Source: Plectosphaerella cucumerina (taxonomy: Eukaryota > Ascomycota > Sordariomycetes > Glomerellales > Plectosphaerellaceae). Taken from it: a stretch of 64,000 nucleotides of DNA. The DNA is taken from the NCBI GenBank assembly GCA_020746995.1, contig JAGPXD010000002.1:1240001-1304000 (forward strand). The letters run 5' to 3'. How positions within the stretch are numbered: the first letter of the stretch is position 1; every line of letters starts with the position of its first letter. The notes below the pieces were generated by a model that was not told the DNA's origin, did not search any database, and worked only from the letters and a program-made list of their open reading frames with translations. Positions 55,694 to 64,000 of the stretch are shown here, piece after piece. The translations under genes were made by a program, and so were the position numbers.

Positions 55694-56563
55694 TCAGGTT
55701 TGAACCTGCCCTCTGATCTTCCACCACCTCCCCACCATGTCGGCATAAAACTCGTCATACGCTGCCGGCTTCTCACCCACCGACACCTTCCCACATTCAA
55801 AGTGCCACGGCTTGTCCTTCCCAATGAAGTGCAGCACTGCGTGCTCGTCTTTGTATCTCAATGCTGCAGGGATGTAGAGCCGATACACCCTATGCATCTC
55901 CATGTTGTACGCGAAGCCAAGACGATGCCACGGAGGTCCCGGCGCAGCTTCCCTCCCTCCATCGCCGAAGAACATGTTCAACAACCCCTGGTCTCCGCCG
56001 TCGAACGACTCTGCACACGCAGAGAAAGCAACCAGGGCATCGTAGGTCGCCGCATCGGGACGGAGGAGCATGACACCGCTGTTGAAGCAGTCGGGGAAGC
56101 CGAGCTCGGGACACGCGGCCAGGGGCACGCCGGGCGGGACGGATTTGAAGAGATGGTCGAGACTTCGGAGAACGAGGGTGTCTGCGTCGAGGTAGAGGAT
56201 GCGGCGGAAGGAGGTCTGGGACCAGAGATGGAGTTTTGTGAGGGTTGTGCTGAGATCGGGACGGCCGATGAGGGAGAGATTGGAGGAGTTGGAGGCCAGA
56301 GGGGGCACGGGGACAAGGACATCGGCGATGGAAGAGAGAGAGGCGAGGGAGGACTTGGAGAGGGTCGAGGGGGTTGCGAGGATGCAGATGGGGAGGATTG
56401 TGCCGGTATTGCGGAGGGATCGAGCAAGGACTGCGGCGGGGAGGACGTAGGAGTCGCTCGTCACGAGCTGTCGAGGTTAACATATGGTGCAAGCTGCAGA
56501 GAATGGACTCACGGTAAAGTAAGCATAGGCCTCAGGGGCCACGTCTGGCAAGATGCTGCCCAT
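55694..56563 (-). CDS. GT8 glycosyltransferase, glycogenin/galactinol-synthase-like
   Basis: A nucleotide-sugar transferase of 274 residues. Exons on the minus strand: 56563-56513 and 56467-55694. The N-terminal AYFTLVTSDSYVLPA starts the Rossmann-like domain. The metal-binding DxD is the DAD in YLDADTL at about residues 111-113. FNSGVMLLRP, GGDQGLLN and HFIGKDKPW follow, all GT8 hallmarks. No signal or membrane anchor is seen, so it should be cytosolic. It lacks the long tail of true glycogenin and fits the many small fungal GT8 proteins that use UDP-sugars on unknown acceptors. Confidence 0.92.
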
Positions 56564-57274
56564 GGTGTTGCCTACCCTACGGTTGACCCTATTCTCTGGA
56601 TGCAACGAGGGCGATGCCGACTTATACGAGCAGAGGAGCAGACTCTCGGCATCTACCGGCATCGGCAACACCATCTTCGACCTTCAACCCTGGCCGCCAA
56701 GCCAGCCGTTGCACACCATCGGTGGCTCATCCTCTCGCATCGCAGGAACGAAAGGCGACGGCGCCGGCATTCGCGGAAGGGGAATAGAAGATATGAACGG
56801 CTGAAGCCGAGCGTGACGCCACGCTGGAGTTTACTTCAGATGCCGGGCGAAGCTTGATAAGAGCTGAGGGGCGAAGTCGTGGTGGGTGCGGAGTTGCGTC
56901 CGTGAGGGGCTCTCCCATGTGATGTGTCTAGGTCAAATGGTTAGCTCATGTATCCAACTAGAAATGCCTCGATAGATTCATACCGAAGACAGGATGAGGA
57001 AAGGAGGCTGTGCATCTGAGAGGAGGTGATTGTGTCTTGATCCTTATCCTCTCTTGATGTTCATCATCTATCCCGATGCTCATCTTCTGTCTTGACGCTC
57101 ATCATCGGTCCTGACGCTCATCATCTGTCCTGACGCTCACCATCTGTCTGTCATCTCCAAGCTCAAGCACCTTCAAAAACAATCCATTCTCATTCCCAAG
57201 ACCATCCAGTCTGATAGGTACCTTAACGCCATTCATATGACCGACAATACACATCTCTTCATCCCAACGCCCCC
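56564..57274. other. intergenic with a minisatellite
   Basis: About 710 bases with the GT8 promoter and the 19-base array at 57054. No gene supported. Confidence 0.6.
57054..57148 (+). repeat. 19-base minisatellite, 5 diverged copies
   Basis: Five adjacent 19-base units (consensus ctgacgctcatcatctgtc); the last three are the most alike. The TCATCATC core is shared with the array at 55454, though the unit lengths differ. Confidence 0.85.
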
Positions 57275-58087
57275 CTAAAAGTTCGTCGCGCCATTCGTCC
57301 TCGTCGTGAACACACCAACACCACTAACCCTCGGATCCCACTTCCTCTGAAACTTCATCTCCGCCGTCGCCGCATTGCCCCCATCCTCGAGCTCCTCAAA
57401 CCTTCCCTCCCGCTCCCTCTCCCCCCGGAACGGCCACACCCCCTTCTTGTACAGCAGTCCCGCGATGACACCGAAGAACAATACTCCACCACCGACGCCC
57501 AGTGAGATTGGCAGGGCGGGCATCAGACTCGCCATCGCACCGTTGGATGCCGAGGGGTCTGCGAGGGAGGCCTCGGCGTCGCCTGACAGGGGCGTGCCGG
57601 AGGGGAGGTCGAGAGTTGACGAAGTTAGGGTGAGGAGAGTTGTAGGCGCGGCGAGAAGGCCGGTGGGGAGGACGAGGGGGGCTGTGGGCGAGGGGGCGAC
57701 GATGAGGACGTCGTCTGGGTCCGGGGTCGCAGGGAGGGAGGGCACGGCGGAAGGGGAGAGGGGAGGAGGTAGGGCGGATGTTGTGAGAGCGTCCGAGGGA
57801 GAGTCGGTGATGATGAAGGTCGGTCGTGGCCGTGTTGGGGTTGTTGATGGAAGGGCAGGCTGGGTTGTGGACTGCTCCGTCTCGTTATTGTTGTCGTCGC
57901 CTGTCCGTACAGGAGCTGGTGATGATGGCGATGCCGCTGAGGGGGTGCCGGTTGGCAGGGGCTGGAGCCTGGTGTTCGGGGCCGTAGAGGTGTCGTCGCC
58001 GTCGCCGCCGATGATGGGGCCGAGCAGAGGCGGCGCGGCGCTCTGCTGGCTGGGAGGGCTGAAGAGGTCGTCGATGAGGCCGGACAT
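57275..58087 (-). CDS. single-pass membrane protein, Pro/Ser/Thr-rich
   Basis: One exon codes 270 residues. The first 190 residues are low in complexity and rich in Pro, Ser, Thr and Ala, as in heavily O-glycosylated surface domains. One clear membrane segment follows (LPISLGVGGGVLFFGVIAGLLY), then a basic stop-transfer KK and a cytoplasmic tail of about 55 residues containing WPFRGERERE and KFQRKWDPR. There is no N-terminal signal peptide, so the topology is uncertain. The layout resembles fungal wall-stress-sensor-like proteins, but the family was not recognised. The tail motif argues for a real protein rather than a chance frame. Confidence 0.7.
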   Translation of the reverse strand: MSGLIDDLFSPPSQQSAAPPLLGPIIGGDGDDTSTAPNTRLQPLPTGTPSAASPSSPAPVRTGDDNNNETEQSTTQPALPSTTPTRPRPTFIITDSPSDALTTSALPPPLSPSAVPSLPATPDPDDVLIVAPSPTAPLVLPTGLLAAPTTLLTLTSSTLDLPSGTPLSGDAEASLADPSASNGAMASLMPALPISLGVGGGVLFFGVIAGLLYKKGVWPFRGEREREGRFEELEDGGNAATAEMKFQRKWDPRVSGVGVFTTRTNGATNF

Positions 58088-60251
58088 GATTGCTTCCGGT
58101 GTGCTTCTCTTTCGTGTCGTACAGCTGAGTTCTCCTCGTCGGATACAAAAGAAATCAGGATATCAAAGACCGAGAGAGTAAAAGGAGAATCTGCCCAGCA
58201 GTATGTCGTCGTGTGTTGGTCAGTCGCCGGGACTGCCGTTTCGTTTCGTACGTCTCCTCGTTCGTAAGGAATGTCGAGATGATGAGGGCCAGCCACAAGA
58301 TCGATTCGTGAATACTTGGACGAACCTCAGGGATGAGGAGGGGGGAGGGAGGGCGAGAGAAGGATAAAGAGCAAAGCCAGGGTTGGACTTGGTGGGGACC
58401 CCTTCTTTGCTGGAAACAGAAAAGGGCTGGGCTGGGGGCCCATTCAAGTATGATCCCGGGGAACGTAGGAGGGTATATCCAGCCACCGGGGGGCGGACGG
58501 ACGGGGCGGGAGCGAATCGAGGGAGCCTGTCTCCCTCGGGACACCCGCTTGACTCTCTGAGCGTGTGTGAGCGTGTGAAGCCATCTGAGAGAGACTCAGA
58601 CAGGCAACCCCTGTCTCGGGATCGGCTGCTCGAGGAGGACGCCGGCGCAGCGATCAACCGCGTCATGCGGGGGGCCGCAGGGCCGCGACGAGACGGCAGG
58701 TTGCACGATCAGCGGGACGCGGGGCCCGGGCGTCGGGAAGGGGAATGGTTGGATGACAGAAGATGGAAGCAGGGTATGTCCGTGGAGGAAGTGCTGTCAG
58801 TTCTTCAGAGCTCGACTTGCTCGACTCGCGGGCCCCTATTTTGGGTTCTCCTCCCTAGGAAGACCCGTGCTTCTATCTTGGATTGTCCATCATCATCTCC
58901 ACGGCTCATCTATTCCCATCTCTCCCCTGGATCAGAAAGACCAAATTGGAACCAACACGAACGCGAATGAATAAGATCGCCCTCGGGCATACCGCCCCTC
59001 GGAGAATTCCACCACCAGTGCACCACACATGATGATAGAGCCCCAATGCTATACCCATGCGCACCCCTGCCGCTCGGGACTCCCGATCAAACATGCCAGG
59101 GTTCCAAAGAAAAGCTCTCTGAAACGCCGCGGGACCCTCGGCCTCAACCTCTCTCTGTCTGTCTGCCTTGCCTCGCCCCCCGTCGCATTGAGCCCCAGAA
59201 GACCACCATCCTCAGACATACGAGGCTCTTCTCCTTCATCGACGTCAACACCCTCTTCCCTTCCTGCCATCCCATCCGCCCGTGTTTCCGCCGTTCGTCT
59301 GCTCTCTTCGTCACTACACTTCAGTCGTCCTCCAACTCCGAGGCCTCCCCCCCATCTCCGGCTCTCAGATCCAAGACCTACAGTCCAAGCACAGCGCCAC
59401 CTCTCGACGGCGCCCTTTTCCCCCTCAAAGACCTCCTCTCATCGTCCCCGTGCTCCAGTCCCGAGCCCCCCCTTCTGACACAAAACCCCCGAGTGATTGC
59501 CGTGATGCGACTCTTCCCCTTCCCCTTCCAGCCCTATGCCCCCTGGACCTCCTGTTTCGCCCGCCCAAATCCGTCTACAGATCGCCCCTGCAGCAGCCTG
59601 CAGCCGCTCGGCACCGCTCCAGCGATCAGCAGGGGGAGGCGAACCCGCCAAGCCGGCGCCAGTGGTGCTGCTCTTTGCCCTTTTCTCCCTCCATCGTCGT
59701 CGCCTGACCTCGCAACGGTCGCCTCCCTTGGCTCTCGCGCGCGCAGAAGCAATAGCGATCAGCGCGATCTTCCAGAACCCCAAACCGCCCCTGGCCTCAG
59801 GAATGCCACCGTGACCACGCCGCCCCGAGGAATGCCGGCTGATAGTAGGTACAGTAAAACGCCAGCCACGCGCATTTCCTCCCTGTCGCGAGTTCCTTAC
59901 GCGCGGCCCATCTTCACGTCATCACTACTACCCAAGAGTCAAACACATCGTACGAGTTCATCGATTTCTATTTGCTGTTTTGTTTTTTGGCCACTGACGG
60001 CACTGAAAATCCTTCCGTGTCTGTGTGAGGGGGTATCGAACCAAGGAAAAACGAGGAAAGGAAAGAAGAGCTAGTTAGTTGTACAACGTCTTGTTTCGCA
60101 CTCGTACACACACTCCCGAGAGCACTCATTAAAAAGAAGTAAGATGCGCGCCTTTGCTGCAAGAATACGCGCCCGGGCCGCTACTGGGCGATCCCGTGGT
60201 GCCCCCCGTGTGCTGGGACACTCTGCTTTCGCACTTTGTCCTCGCGTCAAC
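58088..60251. other. 2.2-kb stretch without a supported gene
   Basis: The promoter of the membrane protein lies at the left end, and the 3' flank of the ATPase at the right. Between about 59100 and 59800 the plus strand is strongly pyrimidine-rich. Long open frames here (the longest at 59046-60074) are Pro/Ser/Arg-rich on several frames at once, which is typical of non-coding pyrimidine-rich DNA. A long 5' leader or a non-coding RNA cannot be excluded. Confidence 0.5.
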
Positions 60252-63200
60252 TCACTTCAGCTCCTTCTCCTTCGATGGCGATTGCTCCCGAGCCGGTGTG
60301 TCGCGCGGAGGCGTCGTGTCGCCCGCGTCCGACGTTGTCGAAGGCTGTCGCTCAACGGGCGAAAGTCCACCAACGCTGGCTGCCAGAATACCCGGCATAC
60401 CCAGGGCGGAGCCCATGGCCGACCGCATCGGCGACATGGAAGACCGGTCATCCTCCGAGTTGGAGCCGCCTGTCCTACTGCGGCTGCGTGTGCGTCGCAC
60501 CGCCTCGACCGGGTGGACAATAGTCTCGGTGATGAGGTTCATCCGTCCACCGCGGACGCGCTTCAGGAACGCAAGGTCGTCGCGGATGCTCAGAAGCGCC
60601 GTACCCACGCCGTTCTGCACAGTCTCCGGGTCCTGCTGCTTCTTTGCCTTCCTCTTGAAGATCTTGGGCATCGGGATCCGGGGCATATGCCTGTCCACCC
60701 AGTGCGCGCACGTGCGGATGATTGAGTCGGGGAACAGTCGGATAAGGATGCCGATGGGGATCGAGAGGAAACCAAGCACCAGGGAGATACCCCATTGCGG
60801 TCCGTTAAGACCGCCCTCGACGACGACGAATGCCGGGCCACCGACGAAGATGATGAGGACTTGACCGCCGATCATGATGGCCATCATGACCATGAACAGC
60901 CGGTTGCGCGAGAGACCCTCGAAGATGTTGAGCTCATTGTCGATACGCCTGCTGTTGACGAGCTTGAAGATCTGCATGAACACGAACGTGTTGAACACCA
61001 GAGACTTCATCTCATCGGGGGGGTATGGCAGGAATGACGGGCCTGCAAAGTGCAGGACGAAACAAACGATCAACTGGTAGATGGACTGGCCGATGATCAT
61101 CTTCCACATGGTAAGCGTAATGAGGGGCGCCGTCTTGGGCTCGGGTTCCCTGCGCAGCTGCGACTCGGTGGGGGGATCAGTGGCGAGGGCGAGCGCTGCG
61201 AATGTGTCCATGATCAGGTTGACCCAGAGAAGTTGGATGGCGCTGAGCACAGCCGTCTCGTTGTCGTCGGCGACGGCCGACACGAAGGTGAGGAGCACGG
61301 CCGTTATGTTGACAGTGATCTGGAACTGCAGGAACTTCTTGACCGCATCGTTGATCGCACGACCCCAGGCCAGAGCGCCAACAATCGACGAGAAGTTGTC
61401 GTCCATGAGGATAATGTCAGAGGCCTCCTTGGCGACCTCAGTACCGGTGATACCCATCGAGAATCCGACATCAGCAACCTTGAGAGCCGGCGCATCGTTG
61501 GTGCCGTCACCCGTCACCGCGACCACGTCGCCGAGACCCTTCAGTGTCTTGACCAGGATACGCTTGTCTTCGGGGCTGGAACGGGCCAGGACCTGCAGGT
61601 CCCGGACGATGGCGATGCGTTGGTCGTCGGTGAGGCGGCGGAACTCGACACCCTCCATGACCCGGCCGCCTTCTGTCAGAATACCGCACTCAGTGGCGAT
61701 AGCCCTGGCTGTCTCAACGTTGTCACCCGTCACCATCTTGACCGACACCGAGGCCATGTGGCACTGCCTGACCGCGTCGGGGACTGCAGCACGAACGGGA
61801 TCGCGGATGCCGACGACTCCTAGCCAGACCATGTCGCGGAACAGGTCGGAGAACTCGACGTTGTCGGTGCCCTCCTCCTTGCGGGTGTTGGCAGGCGGCC
61901 ACGACTCAAAGTCGCGGTAGGCGAGAGCGAGCGTCCGGAGGGACTTCTTAGCGTAGCTGCTGATGACCTGCTTGATCTGAGTCCGGTGGCTGTCGTCCAA
62001 TGTAGTGCGGGAGAGAGAAGAGGTGGGTTCGGCAATGGTCGACTGGCAACGTTCCAGCACAATCTCGGGGGCGCCCTTGGCAAAGAACCGGTACTTGTCC
62101 TTCGCGAGGCGGATCACGACACCCATGGCCTTGCGCTTCGAGTTGAACGGAGAAAGCTGCTGCGTGGGAAGGTTCTCGCGCTCCTCGCCCAGCGGGCCAA
62201 GAGCGAAGCAGCGGCGAACCCAGTCGAGGAGAGCTGTTTCCGTCTTGGTGCCGATGAAGACCTTCTTGCCACCTTGCTCGTCCTCAAATGCAGTCGTGTT
62301 GGAGACGACGGACTGCTTCAGAAGTTCCTTGTACTCGCTGCTGAGCTGAGAGCCAAGCTGATCGATTTCAAGGCGGGCGCTGGGAGTAGAATCACGACCA
62401 ACGCCGTCGTCCTTCTCAAGTTCCTTACCGGAGGCGACATCGGGGGCTTCCTCGTCGTGCTCGCTGAAGCGGACGCTGCCGGTGCCAAGTGTGCCAGCGA
62501 CAACGGTCATGACGTTCTCCGTGAGGGTACCGGTCTTGTCCGAGCAGATAACCGTTGCGTTTCCCATGGTTTCGCAAGATTGCAGGTGACGAACCAGGTT
62601 GTTCTCCTTCGTCATGCGTTTCGTAGCGTAGGCCAGCGACAGTGTAACCGCGAGGGGCAGACCCTCGGGAACGGCGACAACGACGATGGTGATGGAGGTA
62701 ATGAGAATCTGAAGGAAGCTCTGTCCCTTCTCCTCGGGGGTGTCGCGGTTGCCGGGAAGACGGGCGAGGAATTCGATGGTGAGAGTCAGGAGGAGGATGA
62801 TACCGGCCGCGCTACCGAGCTTGGCAATGTATCCTGGGAGAGGTCAGTACACGAAAGCAGGTCAGGGCAGAGTCAGACATACCTGCGAGAATATTGAGCT
62901 TCAGCTGCAGAGGCGTCAGACCCGGGTCGTCGCGAAGAGACATCATGGTGCGACCGTGGCACGAGTTCTGGCCGACAGCTGTGACGAGGAAGGTACCGTA
63001 TCCGTCGAGAACACGGGCTCCAGAGATCATGAAGGGGTCGAGCTTCTTCCGGGCTGTGGTACCGTCGTTGAGAGCTGCCATGACGGCGTCGGCAGGCATC
63101 TTCTTCATCAGATCCGACTCGCCGGTGGCTGAGGACTCGTCGCAGCTGACGTTGTGGCCCTCAATGTAGATTCCGTCAACGGGAAGAACGTCACCGGCCT

Positions 63201-64000
63201 CCAGCAGCATAACGTCGCCGACCATGATGTGGTGAACTGAGACGTTGGCGGGCCTGCCCGAGCGAATGATCTTGACGACGCGGTCCTCCTTCTTCTTGTT
63301 AAGCTTGCGGAACTGCCTCTCCTTCTGCCAATCGTTCATCGCTCCCACCAGGACAACGATAAGGATAGCCACGACAATGGCCACGCCCTCGACCCATTCG
63401 ACCTTGGCGCCATCATGGTGGGCGGTGCTTCCAAAGGTCTGGTAGAAGCCCAGAGCGAGGGACACAGCGGCGGCGACGCTAAGAAGGATGAGCACCCTGT
63501 CCTGGAGAGCGATCCAGGCCAGCTGCAGGAATGATTTTGATTTCCTGTCGGGGAGGACGTTCTCGCCATAGACCCTTTTCCGGTCGCCGAAGCCATCTGC
63601 GCCGTTCTTGGTTCCGGAGGCCTTGACGTCGTCAAACTCCTTGGCGAGGGCGGCAAAATCGGGGCCTCCCTTGGTCGGCGAAGGTGTCTCTTTGGTCGAG
63701 ACGGTGGTAGCCTCCTCGAAACTGATAGGCTTGGAAATCGTCATCTCGTCAAGGCCGAGACCAGCTTTCCTGTCCGTCTTGAGACCCTTCTCGAGACCGG
63801 CAAGACCTCCAAGCGCAGCCAGAGCCTCTACGCTTTTGGGTTCAAACAGCTTGGAAAGATGACCGGGCATAAACGCAAAAGGGTTGTTGGCCACATTGAA
63901 CAGTGCCTCCTCGCCAGGGTTGGCGCTCAGGGGATCTGTTGCGCCGGTCTTTGTCGTGCCGGTGTAGTTACTCGCCTCAGCCGTGGAAGGCTTTCGTAGA
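60252..64000 (-). CDS. calcium-transporting P-type ATPase, PMC1-like (5' end outside window)
   Basis: A P-type (PMCA/Pmc1-like) pump that moves Ca2+ into the vacuole or out of the cell. The visible exons on the minus strand are 64000-62883 and 62833-60252. The frame is still open at the window edge, so the start lies beyond it and at least 1233 residues exist. Motifs in order are the TGES actuator loop (SATGESDLMKK), PEGLPLAV in helix 4 with calcium ligands, the phosphorylation site DKTGTLTEN, and the hinge GDGTNDAPALKVADVG. Helices 5-10 follow (for example QLLWVNLIMDTFAALALATDPPT). The C-terminal tail of about 100 residues is Ser/Pro-rich and lacks an obvious calmodulin site. Yeast Pmc1 supports calcium tolerance under calcineurin control. 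Confidence 0.95.

Noticed and set aside
59046..60074. A 342-codon plus-strand frame in the pyrimidine-rich stretch
   Set aside because: Several frames are open at once with the same Pro/Ser/Arg bias, no conserved motif or signal; looks like non-coding DNA.

Overview
The window is nuclear DNA of a filamentous ascomycete (Pezizomycotina, most likely a Sordariomycete). The signs are short introns of about 45-70 bases with GT..AG (a few GC..AG) borders, two Zn2Cys6 regulators, a LaeA-like methyltransferase, a HET-domain relic, a DUF3433 membrane protein, a fungal-type tetraspanin and a fungal lipoxygenase. Exon structures were built by eye; for each multi-exon gene the exon lengths add up to an intact reading frame.

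Layout. 1-3.8 kb is gene-free and carries purine-rich minisatellites. 3.8-12.9 kb holds an alpha/beta hydrolase, a Zn2Cys6 regulator, an acyl-CoA ligase with a peroxisomal -AKL end and a PRISE-type reductase, then a tRNA-Thr. 13.4-20.5 kb holds a secreted proline iminopeptidase and a divergent lipoxygenase/catalase-like pair. 20.6-33.2 kb holds a sugar transporter, an argininosuccinate-lyase-like enzyme divergent from a second Zn2Cys6 regulator, a LaeA-like methyltransferase, 2.4 kb without a supported gene, and an MFS exporter. 33.2-40.7 kb holds a broken HET gene, a P450 divergent from an acyl-CoA dehydrogenase, and a small secreted protein. 40.7-47.8 kb holds a class II aldolase-like protein divergent from a D-2-hydroxyacid dehydrogenase, then an FSH serine hydrolase, an SDR and a tetraspanin. 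47.9-64 kb is more housekeeping-like: a secreted anchor-B-type protein, a DUF3433 protein, a GT8 glycosyltransferase, a single-pass membrane protein and the 3' part of a calcium P-type ATPase running off the right edge.

How the genes may work together. No PKS, NRPS or terpene core enzyme is present, so this is not a classic biosynthetic cluster. Five enzyme or regulator pairs share divergent promoters of about 0.35-1.0 kb: ligase/PRISE reductase, lipoxygenase/catalase-like, lyase/regulator, P450/acyl-CoA dehydrogenase and aldolase/dehydrogenase. The most interesting is the lipoxygenase beside a small catalase-related haem protein that has Thr directly before the distal His, an arrangement that recalls oxylipin-forming (allene oxide synthase-like) systems. 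A 17-base repeat unit recurs at three distant gene-free sites.
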